From Halomonas rhizosphaerae (GTDB lineage Bacteria; Pseudomonadota; Gammaproteobacteria; Pseudomonadales; Halomonadaceae): a DNA stretch of 63,656 nt. The stretch spans positions 1 to 63,656 of the forward strand of contig NZ_JASCQP010000020.1 in assembly GCF_030010555.1 (NCBI RefSeq), given 5' to 3'. The notes beneath the pieces were generated by a model that was not told the origin of the DNA, did not search any database, and saw only the letters and a program-made list of their open reading frames with translations. Positions 56,512-63,656 of the stretch are shown here, piece after piece. The translations under genes and the position numbers were made by a program. The stretch's first letter is position 1; each line of letters opens with the position of its first letter.

Positions 56512-58416
56512 TCAGGCGCTCAACAGGGCATTGAGACGCTTGACGTAGGTGGCCGGATCATCGAGATGACCGCCCTCGGCGATGATCGCCTGGTCGAGCA
56601 GGATGCGCGCCAGGTTCTCGAAGCCCTCGCCCTCGGTGCTCTCGAGGCGCGCCACCAGGGCGTGCTCGGGGTTGAGTTCGAGGATCGGCTTGACCTCGGG
56701 CAGCGACTGGCCGGCCGCCTCCATGATGCGTCGCATCTGGAAGCCCATCTCGTGCTCGGGCAGCACCACGCAGGCCGGCGAGTCGGTGAGGCGGTGGGTC
56801 ACCTTGACCTCCTGGACCTCGTCCCCCAGTGCCGCCTTGACGCGCTTGACCAGGTCTTCCTTGGCCTTGGCGGTCTCCTCCTGGGCCTTCTTCTCCTCCT
56901 CGTCCTCGACGTCGCCGAGATCGAGCTCGCCCTTGGCCACGTCGACGAAGCGCTTGCCCTCGAACTCGTCGAGATGGCTCATCAGCCACTCGTCGATGCG
57001 GTCGTGCAGCAGCAGTACCTCGATGCCCTTCTTGCGGAAGATCTCAAGGTGCGGGCTCGACTTGGCTGCATTGAAGCCGTCGGCGACGATGTAGTAGATC
57101 TTCTCCTGCCCTTCCTTCATGCGCGAGACATAGTCGGCCAGCGACTGGTCCTGGGTAGCGCTGTCGGTGTGGGTGGTGGAGAAGCGCAGCAGGCCGGCGA
57201 TCTTATCGCGGTTGGCGAAGTCCTCCGCCGGGCCCTCCTTGAGCACGCTGCCGAAGGTGTTCCAGAAGGTCTGGTAGGCCTCCTTGTCCTTGGCCAGCTT
57301 CTTGAGCATGTCCAGGGCGCGCTTGGTCAGGGCGGACTTGATCTTCTCGACCTTGGGATCCTGCTGCAGCAGCTCGCGGGAGACGTTGAGCGATAGGTCG
57401 CGGGTATCCAGCACGCCCTTGATGAAGCGCAGGTAGAGCGGCAGGAACTGCTCGGCGTCGTCCATGATGAAGACGCGCTGAACGTAGAGCTTCACGCCCC
57501 GGGCCCCGTCGCGCTCGTAGAGGTCGAAGGGCGCGCGGCCCGGCACGTAGAGCAGGCTTACGTACTCCAGCTTGCCCTCGACCTTGTTGTGGCTCCAGGT
57601 CAGCGGATCGCTGAAGTCGTGCGCTACGTGCTTGTAGAAGGCCTTGTACTCGTCGTCGGAGATCTCGCTCTTGGGCCGTACCCAGAGGGCGGTGGCCTCG
57701 TTGACGGTCTCCCAGGTGGTGGTCTCGCTGCCCTCGATGTCGTTGCCGTCCTCGTCCTTGGCGGTCTCGACCCTGGGCATGCGCACCGGCACCTCGATAT
57801 GGTCGGAGTACTTGCGCACCAGGCTCTTCAGGCGGAAGTCGTCGGCGAACTCGCGGGCATCCTCCTTGAGGTGCAGCACGATCTCGGTGCCGTGGACCTC
57901 GCGCTCGATGTCGGCGACGGTGAACTCACCCTCGCCCTTCGAGTGCCATTCGACGCCTGCAGCCTTGTCGCTGCCCGCCTTGCGGGTGCGCACGGTGATG
58001 TCATCGGCGACGATGAAGCCGGAATAGAAGCCCACGCCGAACTGGCCGATCAGCCGGGCATCCTTCTGCTGCTCGCCGGAGAGCTGCTTGAGGAACTCGG
58101 CGGTGCCGGAGCGCGCGATGGTACCGAGGTTCTCGATGACCTCGTCACGATTCATGCCGATGCCGTTGTCGCGCACGGTCACGGTGCCCGCCTCGGCGTC
58201 GTGGTCGATCTCGATGCGCAGCTCGCTGTCGCCCTCGTAGAGCGCATCGTTGTCCAGCGCCGCGTAGCGCAGCTTGTCGCAGGCATCGGCACCATTGGAA
58301 ATCAGCTCGCGCAGGAAGATCTCCCGGTTGGAGTACAGGGAGTGGATCATCAGGTGCAGCAGCTGCTTGACCTCGGTCTGGAAGCCGAGGGTTTCCTCAT
58401 GCGTGGCTGTGGTCAT
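56512..58416 (-). CDS. htpG: HSP90-family molecular chaperone HtpG
   Basis: This 634-residue cytosolic HSP90 has an N-terminal GHKL ATPase domain ([17 protein letters not shown] at about 35-51 and DNGIGM near 83), a middle domain (about 230-500) and a C-terminal dimerisation domain. An acidic Glu/Lys stretch (about 505-535, [13 protein letters not shown]) precedes the C-domain. The ATG at 58416 gives the usual start. A sigma-32 promoter upstream shows heat-shock control. It is isolated from its neighbours by its own promoter and terminator. Confidence 0.96.
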   Translation of the reverse strand: MTTATHEETLGFQTEVKQLLHLMIHSLYSNREIFLRELISNGADACDKLRYAALDNDALYEGDSELRIEIDHDAEAGTVTVRDNGIGMNRDEVIENLGTIARSGTAEFLKQLSGEQQKDARLIGQFGVGFYSGFIVADDITVRTRKAGSDKAAGVEWHSKGEGEFTVADIEREVHGTEIVLHLKEDAREFADDFRLKSLVRKYSDHIEVPVRMPRVETAKDEDGNDIEGSETTTWETVNEATALWVRPKSEISDDEYKAFYKHVAHDFSDPLTWSHNKVEGKLEYVSLLYVPGRAPFDLYERDGARGVKLYVQRVFIMDDAEQFLPLYLRFIKGVLDTRDLSLNVSRELLQQDPKVEKIKSALTKRALDMLKKLAKDKEAYQTFWNTFGSVLKEGPAEDFANRDKIAGLLRFSTTHTDSATQDQSLADYVSRMKEGQEKIYYIVADGFNAAKSSPHLEIFRKKGIEVLLLHDRIDEWLMSHLDEFEGKRFVDVAKGELDLGDVEDEEEKKAQEETAKAKEDLVKRVKAALGDEVQEVKVTHRLTDSPACVVLPEHEMGFQMRRIMEAAGQSLPEVKPILELNPEHALVARLESTEGEGFENLARILLDQAIIAEGGHLDDPATYVKRLNALLSA

Positions 58417-58480
58417 GTGTCTGGGACCCCTCTTTCGACATGCCATGGTGGCAGGAACCACCGGTTCGGAACTGTCGTCG

Positions 58481-58508
58481 ATATGGGGCCCGGTAGCGGT
58501 TTTTCAAG
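58481..58508 (-). promoter_or_regulatory. sigma-32 heat-shock promoter of htpG
   Basis: On the minus strand CTTGAAA (58508-58502) is separated by 13 bp from CCCCATAT (58488-58481), an essentially perfect match to the E. coli RpoH consensus. The -35 element overlaps the stop codon of the thioesterase gene upstream. The start is expected about 60 nt before the htpG ATG. Confidence 0.85.
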
Positions 58509-58974
58509 CGCCTGGCTTGGCGGGATCACCGAGCACGAAGTGCAGCCTCGCGGTGGCCACCGGCACCGCCTCGCTCTCCTGCCAGGCACAGACATGCACG
58601 TTGCCCATGCGCCGTCCCTCGCGCAGCAGGCTGCAGCGGGCCAGGGTCGGGGCCACCCGTGCCGTACGCAGATAGTCGATGGAGATGTCGACGATGCGCG
58701 GCAGGCGTGGCGCGCGGGTGGCGAGCATCAGGTCGAGGGTCGCCGCGGTCTCCATGAAGGCGGCCACCACGCCGCCATGCAGCGCCGGCAGCAGGACGTT
58801 GCCGACATTGCCCTCGCGAGGATCGAGGCGGAACAGCAGGCCCTCGCCCTGCGGGTCCGAAACCGCCGAGACCCCGATGCGCCGGGCATAGGGAATCATG
58901 GCCAGCCAGGCCTCGACATCGCCCTCGGCGCGGGTCCTCGCCAGCCACTCGACATTGTCGAAGCCCTCACGCAT
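58504..58974 (-). CDS. hot-dog fold thioesterase (PaaI-like), second of pair
   Basis: This 156-residue hot-dog domain protein has the motif LLPALHGGVVAAFMETAATL (about 58-77), matching the PaaI/YbgC-like acyl-CoA thioesterase pattern. It starts within the 3' end of the upstream thioesterase gene (ATG 58974, 8-base overlap), so the two may be translationally coupled and could form a heteromer. Substrate is unknown. Its stop codon is part of the htpG sigma-32 promoter. Confidence 0.8.
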   Translation of the reverse strand: MREGFDNVEWLARTRAEGDVEAWLAMIPYARRIGVSAVSDPQGEGLLFRLDPREGNVGNVLLPALHGGVVAAFMETAATLDLMLATRAPRLPRIVDISIDYLRTARVAPTLARCSLLREGRRMGNVHVCAWQESEAVPVATARLHFVLGDPAKPGA

Positions 58975-59464
58975 GGTCGTTCTCCTCCGCAAAGAGCGCC
59001 TCGGCGAAGCCCTGGGGCGTATTGCGCGGCCCCAGCCGGACGAAATTGCCGATACCCCGCGCCAGCGGCCGGCCTGTCTCCTGCCACAGGGTGCCTTCGG
59101 TGAAGACCACCGACTCGGTGACCCGGACCACGCGCGCCTCGGCGAAAATCGCCCGCCCGGCCACTGCCGGCCGGAAATGGTCGACCCGCAGGTCCAGGGT
59201 CGGACAGACCTCCGGCGCCGGCAGGGCCGGCAACACCGCCGACCCGCAGACCGTGTCCAGCAGCATGGCCAGCACCCCGCCGTGCACCAGTTCCCGGGCG
59301 CTGTCGCCGAGCAGGTCGTCGCACCAGGGCAGGCGCATGGTGGTCCCCTCTGGTGTCACCTCGAGCACCTCGAGGCCCAGTTCGCGGGTGTGCGGGATCA
59401 CCGTGACGAAGCGCGTCAGGGCGCGACGCCAGTCGGCGTCGCTCGGGGTCTGGCCGTGGGTCAT
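58967..59464 (-). CDS. hot-dog fold thioesterase (PaaI-like), first of pair
   Basis: This 165-residue hot-dog protein has LVHGGVLAMLLDTVCGSAV at about 59-77, which holds the conserved HGG and Asp expected of PaaI-type thioesterases. It shares the fold but little sequence with the overlapping second gene. A role in acyl-CoA or aromatic-CoA turnover is likely from family knowledge. Start ATG 59464. Confidence 0.8.
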   Translation of the reverse strand: MTHGQTPSDADWRRALTRFVTVIPHTRELGLEVLEVTPEGTTMRLPWCDDLLGDSARELVHGGVLAMLLDTVCGSAVLPALPAPEVCPTLDLRVDHFRPAVAGRAIFAEARVVRVTESVVFTEGTLWQETGRPLARGIGNFVRLGPRNTPQGFAEALFAEENDHA

Positions 59465-59513
59465 CCGGGCCTCGCAGGCGGCAGCAGGGAAACGAAGATT
59501 TCAAACGATCGTA

Positions 59514-59882
59514 TCAAGGCGGCGGTTCCACGTCGCCTCGACCTTCGCCGGAGGACGGATCACTCCCCTCCCGGCGCTCCCGCCAGGCACGATAGCCCGC
59601 CAGGCGCCGGTCGACCCGTGTCAGCAGCCAGCCGACGATCACCACATCGTCCACCAGCCCCAGCAGCACGAGCATGTCGGGTATCAGGTCAAGCGGCGAG
59701 ACCAGGTACGCCAGGGCCGCCAGCATCCACAGGAAGGCGCCCCAGGGCACCGGGCGATAGCGTCGCAGCAGCACATCGCGGGTCATGGGAAGGAACAGCC
59801 GCAGGGCGCGGCCCATCTGGCCCAGCACGTGGGCGCGGCGCCGCAGCCGCGCCACCAGGAAACCGCCACCGAATCTGGCCAT
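59514..59882 (-). CDS. DUF1232 (YkvA-like) membrane protein
   Basis: This 122-residue protein has a basic N-terminal half and a hydrophobic helix pair around FLWMLAALAYLVSPLDLIPD and LVLLGLVDDVVIVGWLL (about 55-100), the DUF1232 signature (YLxSPxDLIPD followed by GxxDD). The function is unknown. AAGGAGTTCGAG precedes the ATG at 59882. It is 49 bp upstream of the thioesterase pair on the same strand. Confidence 0.85.
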   Translation of the reverse strand: MARFGGGFLVARLRRRAHVLGQMGRALRLFLPMTRDVLLRRYRPVPWGAFLWMLAALAYLVSPLDLIPDMLVLLGLVDDVVIVGWLLTRVDRRLAGYRAWRERREGSDPSSGEGRGDVEPPP

Positions 59883-60041
59883 CTCGAACTCCTTGCCGAC
59901 CTGCGGGAATACCGCTACACGATAAGGTATCCCCACCATGACGGACAGTCGCTGCCTGTCGGGCAGCGGCGACACTACTCAAGTGCCCTGCCATCGGCCA
60001 CCATGGCAGCTTGACGACCGCGAACCGCAAGAGGTCACGAT

Positions 60042-61982
60042 ATGTCCCTGTCATTCGGCCGCTGCAAGGCCTTGATCGCCGCTACCCTGTGCTGCCTGCC
60101 CCTGGCCGGCCAGGCCGATGACCGCGCCATGCGCGAGGCCCTGGAGGCCGCCCGCAACGCCCAGTGGGAAAAGATCGACCGGGACGCCATCGAGGATCAT
60201 GTCCTCTCCGGCTATGTCGACTACCACCGCCTGCGCCAGCGCCTCCCGGAGGTGGATCCCGACCGGGTGCTGGCCTTCATCGAGCGCCACGAGGACTCCC
60301 CGCTCAGCGACTGGATGCGCGGCCAGGCGATCGCCAAGTACGGCCACGCCGGGCGCCCGGCCAGCCTGCTGGCGGTCGCCGACGGCGTGCCCGAGGGCAC
60401 CGCCCGCCAGTGCTACTACTACACCGCCCTGCTCGATCGCGAGCCGGAAGACGCCGCCCGGGGCGGACGCGACCTCTGGCTCGTCGGCCGCTCCCAGCCG
60501 GATGCCTGCGACACCCTCTTCGACACCCTGCGGGCCCGGGGCGAGATCGGCCAGGCCCATGTCTGGGAACGCATGATGCTCGCCTGGCAGGCCGGCGAGA
60601 CCGGCCTGATGAACTACCTGGGTCGGCAGCTGGATGCCGACTGGCAGTCCGCCAGGGCCAGCCTCGACCGGCTGCGCAAGGACTATGCGGCCGTGACGGA
60701 GGTACCGGCCTGCACGGGGCCCGGCTGCCGGGGCAGCGGACCGCTGTTTGCCGCGGCCATGCACGGCTTCACCCGCGCCGACACCGAGGCGGCCCTGGAG
60801 GCCTGGCGCAAGGTATCCCCTCACCTCTCGCTGGAGGCCCGCCACCGCGACGCCATCGAGCGTGACCTGGCCTTCTACGCGATGGTGCGCGACGTCGACC
60901 AGCACGGCGCCTGGCGCGACGAGGTCGTGGCACGGCTCGGCGATGCCGAGCTGCTGGAGCTTCGCGTGCGTTCGGCCCTGGCCGAACGTGACTGGCCGGG
61001 GGTCGTCGACTGGGTGCATCGCATGCCCGACGAGACCCGCCGGGAAGCCCGCTGGCAGTACTGGCTGGGCCGCGCCCTGGAACAGCAGGGCGACCCCGCC
61101 ACCGCGGAGAGCGCCTATGCCGCGGCCGCCGGCGAACGCAACTTCTTCGGCTTCGCCGCTGCCGACCGGCTGGGTCGCCCCTACGCCCTGAACCTGGAGC
61201 GCAACGCCCTCGACGCGGCCACCCGCCGGGAAGTCGCCGAGTGGCCGGCGGTGAAGCGCACCGAGGCGCTGCGCCGGATCGACGAACCTGGCCTGGCCAA
61301 CAGCGAATGGTACCGGGCCGTGGCCCGCGGCACCCCGGAGGAGGCACGGGCCCTGGCCGACTACGCCGCCGAGAAGGGCTGGCTCGCCGAGCTGGTGCAG
61401 ACCACCATCGTCGGCCAGATGTGGGACGCCCTGGCCTGGCGCTTCCCCGAGGCCTATCGCGATGACTTCCTGCACTGGGGCGGCGAGGCCGGAGTCGACC
61501 CCTATCTGCTGATGGGCATCGCCCGGCGGGAGAGCGGCTACAACCCCGAGGCCCTCTCCCCCGCCGGCGCACGGGGCCTGATGCAGCTAATGCCGGCCAC
61601 CGCGGCCCAGCTCGGCCAGCGCCTGGGGATCGGCGACCCCGGCCCCTATGGCGTCCTCGAGCCCGAGGTGAACATCCGCCTGGGCAGCACCTACCTCGGC
61701 GAGCTGATCGACCGCTACAGCGGCAACCGGCTGGCCGCCGCAGCCGCCTACAATGCCGGCCCCGGCCGGGTCGATCGCTGGCTGCGCGATGCGCCAGAAG
61801 CGTTCGACCTCTTCGTCGAGAGCATTCCCTTCCGTGAGACACGCAGCTATGTGCAGGCCGTGCTCGCCTACCGGGTGATCTTCGAGAGCCTCTCCAGGGG
61901 CGGCGAGAGCGAGGGCGTCACGATGCTGAGCCCGACGGAGAAGACGGTGCGCTACGATCGCTCGCTGCTGGCCAGGAACTGA
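60042..61982 (+). CDS. slt: soluble lytic murein transglycosylase
   Basis: This 646-residue periplasmic enzyme cleaves peptidoglycan with formation of 1,6-anhydromuropeptides. A signal peptide (about 1-25, cleavage near GQA-DD), a long superhelical ring of alpha helices (to about 470) and a C-terminal goose-type lysozyme domain are present. The catalytic E497 is in ARRESGYNP, followed by SPAGARGLMQLMPATA and AAYNAGPGRVDRW. This is the Slt70 architecture. It is divergent from the DUF1232 gene. Confidence 0.94.
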   Translation: MSLSFGRCKALIAATLCCLPLAGQADDRAMREALEAARNAQWEKIDRDAIEDHVLSGYVDYHRLRQRLPEVDPDRVLAFIERHEDSPLSDWMRGQAIAKYGHAGRPASLLAVADGVPEGTARQCYYYTALLDREPEDAARGGRDLWLVGRSQPDACDTLFDTLRARGEIGQAHVWERMMLAWQAGETGLMNYLGRQLDADWQSARASLDRLRKDYAAVTEVPACTGPGCRGSGPLFAAAMHGFTRADTEAALEAWRKVSPHLSLEARHRDAIERDLAFYAMVRDVDQHGAWRDEVVARLGDAELLELRVRSALAERDWPGVVDWVHRMPDETRREARWQYWLGRALEQQGDPATAESAYAAAAGERNFFGFAAADRLGRPYALNLERNALDAATRREVAEWPAVKRTEALRRIDEPGLANSEWYRAVARGTPEEARALADYAAEKGWLAELVQTTIVGQMWDALAWRFPEAYRDDFLHWGGEAGVDPYLLMGIARRESGYNPEALSPAGARGLMQLMPATAAQLGQRLGIGDPGPYGVLEPEVNIRLGSTYLGELIDRYSGNRLAAAAAYNAGPGRVDRWLRDAPEAFDLFVESIPFRETRSYVQAVLAYRVIFESLSRGGESEGVTMLSPTEKTVRYDRSLLARN

Positions 61983-62004
61983 GCCGACGGCGTACAGGCC
62001 GCCC

Positions 62005-62037
62005 GCAGGAGGCCCCGGCAGCACCGGGGCCTCCTGC
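62005..62037. terminator. bidirectional terminator between slt and the LysE-type gene
   Basis: A 14-bp perfect stem (GCAGGAGGCCCCGG at 62005-62018 with its complement at 62024-62037) has a 5-nt loop, in the gap between convergent genes. There is no long T-run (CTTGCG follows on the plus strand). Confidence 0.75.
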
Positions 62038-62051
62038 CTTGCGACACCCTC

Positions 62052-62696
62052 TCAGCCCGGCTGGCGCGTCAGCGCCAGCTTGATGCCGAAGCCGACCAGC
62101 ACCGCGCCGGTGACACCATTGAGCCAGCGGGAGAAGGCCGGGCTCGCCAGCCAGCGACCGGCGCTGCCCACCATCACCACGATGCCCACCTGCCACAGGT
62201 TGGCGACCACAAAGTGCACCCCGGCCAGCCACAGCGACTTGGCCAGCGCCGGGTCGCCGGGCGCGATGAACTGGGGCAGGAAGGCCATGTAGAAGACCAC
62301 CGTCTTGGGGTTGAGCACGTTGGAGAGCAGCCCCTCGCGCACCGGGCGCCACAGCGGCACGGCCTGCCGGTCGGCCTGCACGCCACCCACGGGCAGCCCC
62401 TGTCCTCGCCGGGCCGAACGCAGGCTGTTCACGCCCAGCCACACCAGGTAGGCGGCACCGGCCAGCTTGAGCAGGCCGAAGGCCCAGGCCGACTGCAGCA
62501 GGATCAGCGAGATCCCCAGGGCCGAGACCGTCGCGTGCACGAAGAGCCCGCAGCAGATCGCCAGGCTTGTGAGCACACCGTCGCGCACGCCGCCCCGGGC
62601 GGTATTGCGGATCACCAGCAGGGTGTCGACCCCCGGGCTCATGCTGAGCAGGGTGATGGCCACCAGGAAGGGCCAGAACTGTGCATCGAGGTACAT
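62052..62696 (-). CDS. LysE/RhtB-family amino acid exporter
   Basis: This 214-residue inner-membrane protein has six predicted helices and the family opening: a first helix followed by SPGVDTLLVIRNTARGG (about 20-36) and NPKTVVFYMAFLPQF (about 128-142). Members export lysine, threonine, homoserine lactone and similar compounds; the substrate is not predictable. The ATG at 62696 fits homologues; an upstream ATG at 62729 would overlap the TM2 gene by 29 bp. Confidence 0.87.
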   Translation of the reverse strand: MYLDAQFWPFLVAITLLSMSPGVDTLLVIRNTARGGVRDGVLTSLAICCGLFVHATVSALGISLILLQSAWAFGLLKLAGAAYLVWLGVNSLRSARRGQGLPVGGVQADRQAVPLWRPVREGLLSNVLNPKTVVFYMAFLPQFIAPGDPALAKSLWLAGVHFVVANLWQVGIVVMVGSAGRWLASPAFSRWLNGVTGAVLVGFGIKLALTRQPG

Positions 62697-62700
62697 GGGG

Positions 62701-63126
62701 TTAACCGCTGAAGATGCCGCGACGGGCATGGCGCACGGAGATCTGGTCGTTGAGGGTCCAGAAGTCGTAGAGCACCCCGAGGCCGAAGAGCCCGAAGGTC
62801 AGCAGGTAGAGGAGCCCGGTCAACCACTTGCCGAGGTAGAAGCGGTGCATGCCGAACACCCCGAGGAAGGTGAGCAACAGCCAGGCCAGGGAGTAGTTGG
62901 TGGGTCCGGCCTGGAAGCGCAGGTCCGCCTGGCGGTCCATGGCGGGGATCAGGAAGAGGTCGATCAGCCAGCCGATCCCCAGCAGCCCCAGGGTGAAGAA
63001 CCAGATCGTGCCGGTGACCGGCTTGCCATAGTAGAAGCGGTGGGCACCGAGGAAACCGAACAGCCACAGCAGGTAGCCGATCAGCTTGCTGTGCGTGTCC
63101 CGGGAGGAAATTCGGGTATGGGTCAT
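62701..63126 (-). CDS. double TM2-domain membrane protein
   Basis: This 141-residue protein contains two TM2 units in tandem. Each begins with a helix ending in G-HRFY-GK (LGAHRFYYGKPVTG at about 27-40 and FGMHRFYLGKWLTG at about 93-106) followed by a second helix with an Asp turn. TM2 proteins are of unknown molecular function. ATG 63126 has GGAAGAG just upstream; ATG 63141 is an alternative. It ends 4 bp before the exporter start, so the two are probably one transcript. Confidence 0.85.
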   Translation of the reverse strand: MTHTRISSRDTHSKLIGYLLWLFGFLGAHRFYYGKPVTGTIWFFTLGLLGIGWLIDLFLIPAMDRQADLRFQAGPTNYSLAWLLLTFLGVFGMHRFYLGKWLTGLLYLLTFGLFGLGVLYDFWTLNDQISVRHARRGIFSG

Positions 63127-63428
63127 GGGGCTCTCTTCCATGGGTGAAACGGGCGAGATGGAGGCTGGACGCTCACAGGCTTTGCATCTACAGTGACCTT
63201 GCGGGCGCAGCGCCAGTCTCCCTGTGCCACCTTGTTGACGCAACCCTGGCGCTGTTGCACTATCCGCTGCGTTGGTCAGCAAGCAGAAAAGTCGTCAGTT
63301 GTACTTCGATTCCTTCGATGCACCCGGTGCGCACTTCCTTCTTGTCTTGCCCACGCATTACGGGTCTGCGGCGAGGATGTTCCCTGCCCGGCCCAGCACC
63401 ATTATTTAGTTAGTTAAGGAAATCGACG
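63127..63428 (+). promoter_or_regulatory. upstream region and long leader of the cold-shock gene
   Basis: This 302-bp stretch has no supported gene. TTGACG (63235-63240) with CACTAT (63258-63263) 17 bp on is a candidate promoter; it would give an untranslated leader of about 160 nt, the size known for cspA-type cold-sensing leaders. The last 30 bp are A/T-rich and contain the ribosome binding site AAGGAAATCGACG. Short open frames across the region lack support. Confidence 0.45.
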
Positions 63429-63635
63429 ATGGCAACTGGCACTGTCAAGTGGTTCAACGACACCAAGGGCTACGGCTTCATCTCCCCGGACGACGGCGGT
63501 GATGACCTGTTCGCTCACTTCTCCGAGATTCAGGCTGAAGGCTTCAAGTCCCTGCAGGACGGCCAGAAGGTCACCTTCGAAGTGACCCAGGGCAAGAAAG
63601 GCCTTCAGGCCTCCAACATCCGGCCCGCCGACTGA
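63429..63635 (+). CDS. cold-shock domain protein (CspA family)
   Basis: This 68-residue single cold-shock domain binds single-stranded RNA/DNA. RNP1 is KGYGFIS (13-19) and RNP2 is DLFAHFS (26-32); the N-terminus [14 protein letters not shown] is standard. Proteins of this size act as RNA chaperones at low temperature or as constitutive members, and which subtype this is cannot be told from sequence alone. AAGGAAATCGACG precedes the ATG. The acidic DDGGDD turn after RNP1 fits a halophile. Confidence 0.95.
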   Translation: MATGTVKWFNDTKGYGFISPDDGGDDLFAHFSEIQAEGFKSLQDGQKVTFEVTQGKKGLQASNIRPAD

Positions 63636-63656
63636 TCCTCGGTTGATCCGGAAGCG

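Noticed and set aside
63144..63417. Two overlapping frames upstream of the cold-shock gene
   Set aside because: They have no ribosome binding site and no family resemblance, and they occupy the expected leader and promoter region.

Overview
The window looks like a chromosomal segment of a halophilic gammaproteobacterium of the Halomonadaceae (Halomonas or a close relative). The evidence is a 16S rRNA gene of Halomonas type at the left edge, uniformly GC-rich coding sequence, gammaproteobacterial gene pairs (cysH/cysB, ybeZ-ybeY-corC-lnt, pntAB, aroC/prmB) and a polyhydroxyalkanoate (PHA) module whose synthase carries the Ser-for-Gly lipase box I associate with Halomonas. I see no prophage, insertion sequence, CRISPR array or integron; nearly everything is core chromosome.

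Layout. 1-2100: the 16S gene of an rrn operon on the minus strand, with leader, boxA, a good promoter and the long inverted repeat that forms the 16S processing stem. 2232-10540: a complete methylcitrate-cycle operon on the minus strand (FCD-type GntR regulator, prpB, prpC, acnD, prpF, prpD), which turns propionyl-CoA into pyruvate and succinate. A cluster of TGTCGACA-like palindromes lies between it and divergent pabB. 10782-14482: pabB, cysH, cysB and trxA (folate and reductive sulfur metabolism). 14547-25844: a PerM-like permease, a SIMPL periplasmic protein, serS, a YdiJ-type flavin/FeS dehydrogenase, an RND efflux adaptor and pump, and a DUF2905 protein. 25935-30164: trpE-trpG-trpD-trpC on the minus strand. 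It is preceded by a 28-codon leader peptide ending Trp-Arg-Trp-stop whose Trp codons can pair with sequence just ahead of trpE, which makes an attenuator likely. 30160-36230: gph, type II NADH dehydrogenase, a GIY-YIG protein, rpe, a GNAT enzyme, a YajG lipoprotein, a thiopurine methyltransferase and an SH3-domain membrane protein.

36231-41609: miaB, ybeZ, ybeY, corC and lnt, ending in a seven-copy 8-bp tandem repeat on the lnt stop codon. 41749-44780: the PHA module (class I PHA synthase, phasin, small DUF6489-like protein). 44838-52063: aroC, prmB, an Smr-domain protein, a patatin-like enzyme, two overlapping alpha/beta hydrolases, a 34-codon single-pass membrane ORF, an AEC-family carrier and sixA. 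52056-59882: gpsA, pntA-pntB, htpG with a textbook sigma-32 promoter, two overlapping hot-dog thioesterases and a DUF1232 protein. 60042-63635: soluble lytic transglycosylase, a LysE-type exporter, a double-TM2 protein and a cold-shock protein with a long leader.

The least ordinary items are the trp leader, the operator array ahead of the propionate operon, the tandem repeat on lnt, the internally shortened CysH, and the unannotated 34-residue membrane peptide. I find no convincing wholly new multi-gene system. Promoters, operators and RNA structures were read by eye and are predictions.
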